Assembly (NCBI RefSeq): GCF_027214025.1
Contig: NZ_JAPWHB010000001.1
Coordinates: 930,001-994,000 of the forward strand
Length of the DNA stretch: 64,000 nt
Source: Parahoeflea alexandrii
GTDB lineage: Bacteria > Pseudomonadota > Alphaproteobacteria > Rhizobiales > Rhizobiaceae
Direction: 5' to 3'
In this document: one piece after another, positions 34,111 through 41,963 of the stretch
Layout of the letters: each line of letters starts with the position of its first letter
How positions within the stretch are numbered: the stretch's first letter is position 1
Program-made: the position numbers and the translations under genes
The notes under the pieces: model-generated
What the model was told of the DNA's origin: nothing
The model's input: the letters and a program-made list of their open reading frames with translations, nothing else
Databases searched by the model: none

Positions 34111-34138
34111 AAAATAACCACAATTCTAGTTTTGTCAA
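34111..34138 (-). promoter_or_regulatory. Sigma-70-like promoter of the arsR-permease operon
   Basis: On the minus strand TTGACA (34138-34133) and TATTTT (34116-34111) are spaced by 16 bp and end 7 bp before the arsR start. The short leader implies the repressor binds over this promoter. Confidence 0.7.
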
Positions 34139-34364
34139 GATATCTGGAGGGCGGTTTCCCCGTGTGCCTGTTGACGCATAGCGGGAACTTTGGCGGTCAT
34201 TGGTGCGCCTTCGACGAAAGTCAGCAAAATCCGCATAGCTGCCGTTGGTGCAATCTGCAGCAGATGTCCAGTCCCCGCCCCCAAGCTGCCCATCCCTCCC
34301 CCGTACTTTTCGCACCCGGAGCGGACGTCGTTGACATGGCTTGTGACAGGCCAATATATGCCTC

Positions 34365-34946
34365 ATGACCGATCTATCGACACAATCTCTGGATGAACTG
34401 AGCGTTGACGAGGCTGGGCGGCCCAAGGCGCCGCCGGTGCCCGAGGCAACGGATATAGACCGCCGCCAGGGCCTGCAACTGGCCGCGATCCACAGTCATT
34501 ACCTCAGGGAAATGGCCCAGATCGGCGCGGTTCTTGTCAGGATCGAGGCGCGGGACGCACCGCCCGAGCACCTCAAGCGGCTCGTGCTTTCCCTCGACAT
34601 GGCCGAGAATTTCCGGGCGTTCGGATCGCTTTGCGGCCGCGAGTGCCACGTGCTCAAGTTTCACCACGACATCGAAAGCACCGACATGTTCCCCCGGATC
34701 GAGGCCGCGGGCGGGGGCCGGTTTCGCGAGGTCGTGGCGAAGCTGAAGGCGGAGCACGAGGTCGTCCATGAGTTGATCATCCGCCTCAGCCGCGCGGCAG
34801 ATGCGCTCGCGGAAAGCCCATCCGAGGAAAACTTCGTTCAGGCCGGCACCACATTCCGGAAACTGGAAGAGGTGGTACGCTCGCATTTCGGCTATGAGGA
34901 AACCGAACTGGCCGAGGCCATCGGATATTACCTCGGATCGATCTGA
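34365..34946 (+). CDS. Hemerythrin-domain protein
   Basis: A 193-residue protein. The HHE cation-binding pattern is visible: HSHYLREM, then FHHDIESTDMFPRIE and EHEVVHELI, and a late FGYEETELAEAI. These histidines and carboxylates would coordinate a di-iron centre in a four-helix bundle. Such proteins bind oxygen, sense oxygen or NO, or store iron. It is divergent from arsR and stands alone. Confidence 0.88.
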   Translation: MTDLSTQSLDELSVDEAGRPKAPPVPEATDIDRRQGLQLAAIHSHYLREMAQIGAVLVRIEARDAPPEHLKRLVLSLDMAENFRAFGSLCGRECHVLKFHHDIESTDMFPRIEAAGGGRFREVVAKLKAEHEVVHELIIRLSRAADALAESPSEENFVQAGTTFRKLEEVVRSHFGYEETELAEAIGYYLGSI

Positions 34947-34960
34947 CGCCGCCCCGCCCA

Positions 34961-35062
34961 GAGCAGTTCCAGCGCAAGCGGGAACAGGTTTCGCGTTGAG
35001 AATTTACGTGAAAACAATAAGATAGAGCATAATCGGTGACTCCGCTTTCACCGGAAATGCTC
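34961..35062. repeat. Dispersed intergenic repeat of Hyphomicrobiales type
   Basis: A 102-bp element with imperfect terminal inverted repeats, GAGCAGTTCC (34961-34970) and GGAAATGCTC (35053-35062), 9 of 10 bases matching. The right half folds into its own hairpin (GAGCAT 35025-35030 with ATGCTC 35057-35062, CGGTGA 35034-35039 with TCACCG 35048-35053). The pattern of gagca...cc, an AT-rich middle and gatagagc resembles a repeat seen throughout related genomes. Confidence 0.65.
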
Positions 35063-35090
35063 CGGGCATACACCGCGAGACATTGAGCCG

Positions 35091-35581
35091 ATGCGAGCAA
35101 CGGCCTTCCTCATTCTCTTGCTCCTGCCGGGGATCGCCTTCGCCAATGACTGGGACACGCTCGAGCAATCCGGCTCGATGACCATCATGCGCCATGCGCT
35201 GGCACCGGGCACCGGCGCCCCCTCGGAATTCAGGCTGGGCGACTGCGCGACGCAATGAAACCTCGACGTGAGCAGGCCCGGCGCATCGGCGAGGCGTTCC
35301 GGGCGCGCGGGATCGCGTTCAGGCAGGTGCTGTCGAGCCAGTGGTGCCGGACGCGCGAGACCGCCGACCTTCCCGATCTCGGCCCGGTCAGCGATGCGTC
35401 GTCGCTCAACTCCGTCTTCCAGGATTTTGCCACGCGCGAACGGCAGACCCGCGAGACCGGCGAGCTCATCGGTTCGGCCGAGGGACGGCTGATGCTGGTG
35501 ACCCACCAGGTCAACATCCCGGCACTGACCGGGCGTGGCACGCGGCCAAGCGAAGCCCTGACTGCCGAGATGATGGCGTGA
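35091..35581 (+). pseudogene. Decayed SixA-like histidine phosphatase
   Basis: The first 55 codons encode a signal peptide (MRATAFLILLLLPGIAFA) and the phosphohistidine motif TIMRHALAPG, ending GDCATQ followed by TGA at 35256-35258. The homology continues in another frame (EQARRIGEAFRARGIAFRQVLSSQWCRTRETADL...VTHQVNIPALTG) to a stop at 35581, after which a third frame resumes with GVIRV. A nonsense change plus two frameshifts therefore break what was a periplasmic histidine phosphatase of about 170 residues. A sequencing error could explain one lesion but hardly all. Confidence 0.8.
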
Positions 35582-35690
35582 TCCGGGTTTACGCCGCACA
35601 TGGCCGTCGCCTGCCGCGGCCTCCTCCCCGATTGACACCCCCCTTCCCTCCGGGCCACTCTCGCCGCACCATCAACCGGAGCCCCTTGCC

Positions 35691-36314
35691 ATGTCCGTCG
35701 AATTCCTGATCACCACGCTGATCGTGGTGCTGCTGCCCGGGACCGGGGTGATCTACACGCTGGCCGCGGGGCTGACGCGGGGGGCGCGGGCGGCGGTGCT
35801 GGCGGCGTTCGGGTGCACGCTCGGGATCGTACCGCATGTGGCGGCCTCGGTGCTGGGGCTTGCGGCGCTGATGCATGCCAGCGCGCTGGCGTTCCAGCTG
35901 ATCAAGTATCTCGGCGTGATCTACCTGTTCTACATGGCCTGGCAGATGTGGCGCGACACGGGCGCGCTGTCGCTCGAGGCCGGGGCACAAGGACCGGATG
36001 CAGCTTCGCGGCCGGGGCGGATCGTCGGTGCGGGCATCCTGATCAACCTGCTCAATCCGAAGCTGACGCTGTTCTTCCTCGCCTTCATGCCGCAATTCGT
36101 CGATCCGGAGGCTCAGGGCGCGACGGTTGAAATGCTGGGGCTCGCGGGCGTGTTCATGGCGGTCACCTTCATCGTCTTCGTGCTTTACGGGCTGCTGGCG
36201 GCACAGGCGCGCGACCAGGTGATCTCCCGGCCGAAAATGCTCAGGGCGGTCAAGCGGTCGTTTGCCTCTGTGTTCGCGCTGATGGGGCTGAGGCTGGCGC
36301 TGGCGGAACGCTGA
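35691..36314 (+). CDS. LysE/RhtB-family amino-acid exporter
   Basis: A 207-residue inner-membrane protein with about six helices. The N-terminal VVLLPGTGVIYTLAAGLTRGARAAVLAAFGCTLGI matches the RhtB family pattern (P-G-x6-G-x2-GxRAG), and NLLNPKLTLFFLAFMPQF is the conserved central segment. Members export homoserine, threonine, lysine or similar compounds. Monocistronic; no neighbouring regulator identifies the substrate. Confidence 0.92.
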   Translation: MSVEFLITTLIVVLLPGTGVIYTLAAGLTRGARAAVLAAFGCTLGIVPHVAASVLGLAALMHASALAFQLIKYLGVIYLFYMAWQMWRDTGALSLEAGAQGPDAASRPGRIVGAGILINLLNPKLTLFFLAFMPQFVDPEAQGATVEMLGLAGVFMAVTFIVFVLYGLLAAQARDQVISRPKMLRAVKRSFASVFALMGLRLALAER

Positions 36315-36480
36315 ACCGGGCGCCGAGCCGGGCGCGGTAGGCATCGCGGCGGACCGGTGCCGGACGGCCGGGCTCACCGCTTACTTTAGAGATTGCTTTA
36401 ACCTTGTTCTAACCCGGGCATGCGACAACAGGGAGAACTTCTGTCACGCCAGATCACATGCCGCAGACGGGAACAAGATC

Positions 36481-36957
36481 GTGTCCAGCCAAGAGCCGGT
36501 TGACCAGCAAGCAGAACCGGATGCCGCCGACCCAAATGCCGACGACCGGGCGCGGCCGCCAAGGTCGCGCGTGCTCAAGGGCGCGCATGCAGCGTTCAAC
36601 CAGGAATTCAGCGCCATTCCCTGCACGTTGCGCGACATCAGCGCCACCGGCGCGCATGTGGTGTTCGAGGGCGGCTGGTTCGTGCCCGACCGGTTCATGC
36701 TGCATGTCGACATCGACGGCTACAAGATCGAATGCGAGCGGGTGTGGCAGAAGGGCAGCGAGTGCGGCGTCAGGTTCATCGGCGAGAGGCTGGTTTCCGG
36801 CAAGGCGCGCCAGCAGGTGCTGACGCCCGAGCCCTGGATAGACGACGCGGCGCCGGTGCGCGAGACCGCGCCGCCGCGGCCGGTCTTCGGCGATGCCGCG
36901 GCCGCGCGTCCGGTTTCGAGGCCGCGCCCCGGCGGCTTCGGTCGCAGGACGCGCTGA
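36481..36957 (+). CDS. PilZ-domain protein
   Basis: A 158-residue protein starting at GTG. The PilZ domain covers about residues 20-105: RSRVLKGAHAAFN, then CTLRDISATGAHVVFEGGW, which holds the D-x-S-x-x-G part of the c-di-GMP site, and ERVWQKGSECGVRFIGERL. The upstream RxxxR arginines are only partly evident (PPRSRVLKG). The C-terminus is a Pro/Ala/Arg-rich tail with low complexity. It probably responds to c-di-GMP in motility or polysaccharide control, but binding is uncertain. Confidence 0.82.
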   Translation: MSSQEPVDQQAEPDAADPNADDRARPPRSRVLKGAHAAFNQEFSAIPCTLRDISATGAHVVFEGGWFVPDRFMLHVDIDGYKIECERVWQKGSECGVRFIGERLVSGKARQQVLTPEPWIDDAAPVRETAPPRPVFGDAAAARPVSRPRPGGFGRRTR

Positions 36958-37227
36958 GGGCCAAGGCCCAGAACGGCGCACATAACGAGTTCGAGCGCAG
37001 CCGGCTCTGACGTGGCGAGCCAGGGCTGCTCTTGCCTGCCGGCATGCTCTTGTCAAAATCCGCATCCAACCGGAAATGCGAAGGTCACCCGTCAATAGAC
37101 TGACAGAACGCTTCAGTTTAGCGGCAAAACAATGCTAGTACGGCCCCACGAAATCCAACCATCTGAAAAATCAGCCTGAAGATCCGCCCACTCAGCAACC
37201 CGCCACTCCCACTACAGAGCAGTCCCG

Positions 37228-38034
37228 ATGCAAGAAATCACCGTCAATGGAAAATCGTTTTGGGTTGAGCCAAAGGGACATGAAGACTTCTGGTCCCAGG
37301 TGAACAATGGCGAATGGGAACCCGCCACCTACAAGACCTTTGACGAGAACATTGACGATACGACCCTGATGCTCGACATCGGCGGCTGGATCGGGCCGAC
37401 GGCACTCTACGCCGCGCAACTGGCGCAAAAATGTGTGGCCTTTGAACCCGACCCGATTGCATTTGAACAACTGCAGGCAAATGCCGCCCTGAACAGTTCA
37501 GCAGGCTGGAGCGGGAACCTTGTCGTTCTCAACAAGGCAGTCGGCACGAAGGCGGGAACGATTCCCTTCGGCAGCCGGAAAGGTGGCGGTGATTCCACCT
37601 CCAGCGTGTTGTTTGCCGATGGGCCCACGAGTTGGCTCGTGGAAGCGGTCACACTGCAAAGCGTTCTGGACCAGCATGCCGAGCCCGGCCAGAAGATCTT
37701 CCTGAAAATAGACATCGAGGGCGGCGAGTATGATCTGATCCCGGGGATCAAGGATTTTCTGGCACACCCGAACGTGACCGCCGCAATCTCACTGCACCCG
37801 ACTTTCCTGCGGCGCTCACTCAGAAAATCCCTTGGCCGCTTGCTTGGTTTCCCCAGGTTCATCCGAACGAGAAAGCAGTTCCTTAAAATCAACAAGGACC
37901 TTGTCGGGGCCCTGCCAGGCGACAAGACAGTGACGATCAACGGCAAAGAGTACACGGACTTCAGATGGTTCCTGATCAACGCATTTGTCAGGCTTCGTAC
38001 GCCGACGGAAATCCTGATCAGGAACGATGCCTGA
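37228..38034 (+). CDS. FkbM-family methyltransferase
   Basis: A 268-residue SAM-dependent methyltransferase. The binding motif is LMLDIGGWIGPTALYAAQLA, then VAFEPDPIAFEQLQANAALN, and the FkbM signature KIFLKIDIEGGEYDLI near residue 155. Such enzymes often O-methylate sugars of surface polysaccharides or secondary metabolites. It stands alone and is moderately less GC-rich than its neighbours, so acquisition with a polysaccharide function is possible but unproven. Confidence 0.88.
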   Translation: MQEITVNGKSFWVEPKGHEDFWSQVNNGEWEPATYKTFDENIDDTTLMLDIGGWIGPTALYAAQLAQKCVAFEPDPIAFEQLQANAALNSSAGWSGNLVVLNKAVGTKAGTIPFGSRKGGGDSTSSVLFADGPTSWLVEAVTLQSVLDQHAEPGQKIFLKIDIEGGEYDLIPGIKDFLAHPNVTAAISLHPTFLRRSLRKSLGRLLGFPRFIRTRKQFLKINKDLVGALPGDKTVTINGKEYTDFRWFLINAFVRLRTPTEILIRNDA

Positions 38035-38276
38035 TCCGTCAGGCTTCTCGACCGCGGACTGTCAGTGCTGCTTGTCGGCTGAGCCTTGATGCTGTGCCTG
38101 GCGGCTTCAGCGACATGCATGCAGCGCGGGCTGTCGGACGGGCGCGCGATTTCGACCGCCTCGCGGAACCTTTTTGGCCTTGACCCGTTGCTTGGAGGAG
38201 AAGGCGCGCCTATGTTCTGGCGACGCCGCGGGACGCGCGCCCCGCCGCCAATCCAATTTCCAAGAGGAGAGACCCC

Positions 38277-38879
38277 ATGGCCCTCGAACTGCCAAGCCTG
38301 CCCTACGACTATGATGCCCTTGCGCCCTACATGTCGCGCGAGACGCTGGAGTTCCACCACGACAAGCATCACCAGGCTTACGTCACCAACGGCAACAAGG
38401 CGCTTGAAGGCTCTGCCCTTGAAGGCAAGTCGCTCGAGGAGATCTGCAAGGCTGCCTATGCCGACAAGAACGCGGCGCTGATCAACAATGTCGGCCAGCA
38501 CTACAATCACCTGCACTTCTGGAACTGGATGAAGAAGGGCGGCGGCGGCACCAAGCTGCCCGGCGCGCTGGCGAAAGCGGTTGATTCGGATCTCGGCGGC
38601 TTTGACAAGTTCCGCGCCGATTTCATCAATGCCGGCACCACCCAGTTCGGCTCCGGCTGGGCCTGGCTGGCGGTGAAGAACGGCAAGCTTGAGGTGATGA
38701 AGACCGCCAACGGCGAAAACCCGCTGATGCACGGCGCGCAGCCGATTCTCGGCTGCGACGTGTGGGAGCACAGCTACTACATCGATTACCGCAACGCCCG
38801 TCCGAAGTACCTCGAGGCTTTCGTCGACAGCCTGATCAACTGGGACTACGTGGCGGAAATGTACGAGAAGGCCGTCTGA
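38277..38879 (+). CDS. sodB: Superoxide dismutase, Fe/Mn family
   Basis: A 200-residue cytoplasmic enzyme that converts superoxide to hydrogen peroxide and oxygen. Metal ligands are visible: His27 in EFHHDKHHQAYV, the histidine of GQHYNHLHFWNWM, and the aspartate and histidine of the signature DVWEHSYYIDY. The Gly-Gly-Gly segment and residues near the active site agree with the iron-type or cambialistic enzymes of alphaproteobacteria; metal choice cannot be settled by eye. A strong AGGAGAG site precedes the ATG and a strong terminator follows. Confidence 0.96.
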   Translation: MALELPSLPYDYDALAPYMSRETLEFHHDKHHQAYVTNGNKALEGSALEGKSLEEICKAAYADKNAALINNVGQHYNHLHFWNWMKKGGGGTKLPGALAKAVDSDLGGFDKFRADFINAGTTQFGSGWAWLAVKNGKLEVMKTANGENPLMHGAQPILGCDVWEHSYYIDYRNARPKYLEAFVDSLINWDYVAEMYEKAV

Positions 38880-38911
38880 ACAAAGACTGCAGCCTGAGCA
38901 TCAGGACACAA

Positions 38912-38941
38912 AACCCGGCGACACGATCGCCGGGTTTTTTT
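38912..38941 (+). terminator. Rho-independent terminator of sodB
   Basis: AACCCGGCGA (38912-38921) pairs with TCGCCGGGTT (38927-38936), followed by an uninterrupted T run to 38941. Confidence 0.93.
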
Positions 38942-39077
38942 GTGACGGCGGGCGGAAAAACCAGCCGAGATCCGATAACAGAGTGTTCACAATCTTTTGA
39001 CTTCCCTGACATCGACAGAATGTAATCATGTGCTTCAAGAAGACGATCAAACCGTCAAAACCCAGAGGAGAGACTTG

Positions 39078-39524
39078 ATGAAATTCCGGACCATGTTTGC
39101 CGCAGCGCTTATCGGCGCTGCCGCGTTTGCCCCCGCGATCGCCGCCGACGAGCCGCAGGTGGTTCGCCAGGAAATGATGAAGAAGGTTGGCGGCGCCACC
39201 GGGGCGATGGCCAAGATGGTCAAGGGCGAAGCCGATTTCGATGCGGCGGCAGCGCTTGCGGCGCTGACCGCAATCAGCGAAGTGGCGGGCTCATTCGGCG
39301 AACAGTTCCCCGAAGGCTCGGAAACCGGAATGGAAACCGAAGCTGCCCCGGCAATCTGGTCGGACCGCGCCGGATTCGACGCCAAGCTCGCCGCGTTCAA
39401 GGCTTCGGCCGACGCCGGTGTTGCTGCCGCACCCGCCGACCTCGACGGGCTGAAGGCAGTGTTCGGACCGCTGACGCAGAATTGCGGTGCCTGCCACGAG
39501 ACCTATCGCCTGAAGAAGAGCTGA
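39078..39524 (+). CDS. Cytochrome c'/c556-type monoheme protein
   Basis: A 148-residue exported protein. The signal peptide MKFRTMFAAALIGAAAFAPAIA is followed by a four-helix-bundle domain (QEMMKKVGGATGAMAKMVKGE) with the heme motif CGACHETYRLKKS at the very C-terminus, the hallmark of the cytochrome c' family. Periplasmic electron carrier or NO-binding protein. AGGAGAG precedes the ATG. The next cytochrome gene follows at 40 bp, so the two form an operon. Confidence 0.93.
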   Translation: MKFRTMFAAALIGAAAFAPAIAADEPQVVRQEMMKKVGGATGAMAKMVKGEADFDAAAALAALTAISEVAGSFGEQFPEGSETGMETEAAPAIWSDRAGFDAKLAAFKASADAGVAAAPADLDGLKAVFGPLTQNCGACHETYRLKKS

Positions 39525-39564
39525 TGCCGGGCATCAATCTTTCGACATTTGCCGGGCGCCAACC

Positions 39565-40488
39565 GTGAAGCGGCTGGCGCTCGGCTTCGCTGTGGCGGCC
39601 ATCGCCGGCGCCGGCATTGCCTGGACGCTGACTGCGGCGCGGCCGGTGGCCGCTGAGCGGCTGGAAGCCATTGCCGCGATCGACGGCAGCGCTTCGGCAG
39701 GCGAGACCCTGTTCTGGGCGGGTGGCTGCGCCTCCTGCCACGCCGCGCCGGGCGCGGACGGCGACGCGAAGCTGGTGCTGTCCGGCGGCGTACGCCTGAA
39801 AAGCGATTTCGGCACCTTCATCGCGCCCAACATTTCGCCCGATCCCGACGCCGGCATCGGTGCCTGGTCGATCGCGGATTTCGCCAATGCCATGCTCGCA
39901 GGCGTTTCGCCTGACGGCCAGCACTACTATCCGGCGTTTCCGTTCACGTCCTACACGCGGATGACGGATCGCGACATCGCCGACCTGTTCGCCTTTCTCA
40001 AGACCCTGCCTCCGAGCCAGGTTGCATCGCTGCCGCACGAGGTCGGGTTCCCGTTCAACATCCGCCGGTCGCTGGGCGGCTGGAAACTCCTGTTCTTCAC
40101 CGATCAGCCGCGCGTCACGCTCGCCGGCCCGGATGAACAGATTGCGCGCGGGCAATACCTGGTCGAGGGACCGGGCCATTGCGGCGAATGCCACACCCCG
40201 CGCAACCCGATCGGCGGGTTCGTCTCCGATGCCTGGCTATCGGGCGCGCAAAACCCCGAAGGCGAAGGGGTGATCCCGAACCTGACGCCCGGCGGCAAGT
40301 CGATCAGCGGCTGGAGCGCGTCGGACATCGCCTATTATCTCGAAAGCGGCTTCACGCCGGACTTCGACAGCGTCGGCGGATCCATGGTGGATGTGCAGAA
40401 GAACATGGCAAAACTGACAGGCGGCGACCGGGATGCGATCGCCGCCTATCTCAAGGCGTTGCCCGAACGGGCCAATGGCTGGGAGTGA
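39565..40488 (+). CDS. Diheme c-type cytochrome
   Basis: A 307-residue exported cytochrome. A single N-terminal hydrophobic segment (LALGFAVAAIAGAGIAW) acts as signal or anchor. Two cytochrome c domains follow, with heme motifs CASCH near residue 55 and CGECH near 208; downstream methionines are candidate axial ligands. The layout resembles the cytochrome subunits of membrane-bound alcohol/aldehyde dehydrogenases, but no dehydrogenase is adjacent. It pairs with the cytochrome c'-like gene 40 bp upstream and probably exchanges electrons with it. Confidence 0.9.
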   Translation: MKRLALGFAVAAIAGAGIAWTLTAARPVAAERLEAIAAIDGSASAGETLFWAGGCASCHAAPGADGDAKLVLSGGVRLKSDFGTFIAPNISPDPDAGIGAWSIADFANAMLAGVSPDGQHYYPAFPFTSYTRMTDRDIADLFAFLKTLPPSQVASLPHEVGFPFNIRRSLGGWKLLFFTDQPRVTLAGPDEQIARGQYLVEGPGHCGECHTPRNPIGGFVSDAWLSGAQNPEGEGVIPNLTPGGKSISGWSASDIAYYLESGFTPDFDSVGGSMVDVQKNMAKLTGGDRDAIAAYLKALPERANGWE

Positions 40489-40564
40489 CGGCCTGAGCCT
40501 CACCCGGCGTCAGCGCCAGGTGGTGAGGACGCCAGCTGGCGCCCCACCCACCCTTGACGCCATC

Positions 40565-41674
40565 CTACTGGGTCAGCCGTGAATTAAGCTGGGATGCCTG
40601 CTCGCCGATGCTCTTGAAGGCTGAGATCAGGTCGGCGCTGCTCTGGGCATCGAAAAAATGGGCCGAACTGGTGGCGCAATAGGACAGCAGTTCCTTGCCG
40701 CGCCTGGGTGCCGCGAAGGCAACCGTATAGACCTGAACGCCCGCGCCCTTGGCTTCGTCGCACAGCACCTTGGTGGAGCTGTCGGCGGCGCTGTAATTGT
40801 TGTCGCCATCGGTCATGAAGACGATGTAGCGCTGCGGCTCCTGGCCGTTCTTGGCCTTGTGCTGGGTGAACTCCTTCGCCGCGGAAACACTGTCATAGGC
40901 CCAGCTGAAAGCGTCGGTGGAATCTGTGCCGCCGTCAGCGGGAAGCGCATTGACGAAATCGCGGGTCTTCTTGGGTTTCCAGTGCAGCTTCTGCGAGCCG
41001 GTCATGTAACTGTTGTAACTGGAGGCGCCGATCCGGACGTAGTTGTGTGTGGGGTCGGCCGTTTCGATCTGGTCCAGCAGGCCGCCGACGGCCGATTTCA
41101 AGACGTCGATCTTGCGCTGACCATCGAGATCCCAGTCCATCGAGCCGGAGCGGTCGAGCACCAGCGCCATGGAAAAGGCGCCCTGGGTCTTGCCGACGGC
41201 GCTTTCGGATTTTCCGAACACGCCGACGCTGATTTTATCCTGGCCCATCAGGCGAGCCATCGGCGTCACCGCCTGCGTTCCGATCATGGATATGGACACG
41301 CGCCAGACGGTGGACCCATCCTCCTTGGTTTCGGTGATCTCGACCGTCGGCTTGACGCTCATGTCGGCAAAGGCCGGCAAGTCTTCCTCGACCTGTCCAT
41401 TCAGGAACGTCAGGGCAAATTCCTTTGCATCATCGAGGCTGAGACCTTCCTCCTGCGCCAGCCTTGTGGAGGTCGCAAGCGCCGCGCTGTCGACCGCGTT
41501 CTGCAACCGAACCTTCATCGACATGGCGTTGGTGGTGTCCACCGCGAGGCTGCCCGCGATGAACACGACCGGGATGGTCAACCCTGCCAGCATGGCGAAG
41601 TTGCCATTGTTGTTACGAAGCAATTCGGCAATTTTCTTCATCGGTGAAGTGACCATCTCTGGACCCCGTTTCAT
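40565..41674 (-). CDS. TadG-like pilus-assembly/VWA-domain protein
   Basis: A 369-residue protein. The N-terminus has the TadE/TadG-type segment NNNGNFAMLAGLTIPVVFIAGSLAVDTTNAM, a membrane anchor with a large outer domain. From about residue 165 a von Willebrand A domain follows with the MIDAS motif DRSGSM and later TDGDN. Alphaproteobacteria carry several such stand-alone proteins next to or away from the tad (Flp pilus) locus. They are thought to act in adhesion or pilus assembly. The start MKRGPEM has GGAGAG upstream. Confidence 0.87.
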   Translation of the reverse strand: MKRGPEMVTSPMKKIAELLRNNNGNFAMLAGLTIPVVFIAGSLAVDTTNAMSMKVRLQNAVDSAALATSTRLAQEEGLSLDDAKEFALTFLNGQVEEDLPAFADMSVKPTVEITETKEDGSTVWRVSISMIGTQAVTPMARLMGQDKISVGVFGKSESAVGKTQGAFSMALVLDRSGSMDWDLDGQRKIDVLKSAVGGLLDQIETADPTHNYVRIGASSYNSYMTGSQKLHWKPKKTRDFVNALPADGGTDSTDAFSWAYDSVSAAKEFTQHKAKNGQEPQRYIVFMTDGDNNYSAADSSTKVLCDEAKGAGVQVYTVAFAAPRRGKELLSYCATSSAHFFDAQSSADLISAFKSIGEQASQLNSRLTQ

Positions 41675-41963
41675 CTGGAACTCTCCAGGAAAACAAATAC
41701 ACCGGAAGCCATGAGCGTTGGCTTAAACGAAAAGCTCACATTTTATCGATTGCCAAATCAGGACAGTTTTGACTGCTTTTTCCGCTTATGAAACGGCCAA
41801 TTGCCTGCCTTTTTTCAGTAACGGCACATCGGGAAGAGCGGCATTCGAGCCCGGGAACTTCGGTTGAGCGCACGAGATCTTTCAAAGCCGGGCGCTTGGC
41901 CGCCATTCTCGAAAGCCTTCTTCCATTCGCCGGCAAGTCACGAGAAGCCGCTTGCACGGGAAC

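Noticed and set aside
40489-40564. Possible bidirectional terminator between the cytochrome and TadG-like genes
   Set aside because: A 7-bp GCGCCAG/CTGGCGC pair is visible but has a long loop and no T run, so it was not listed as a feature.
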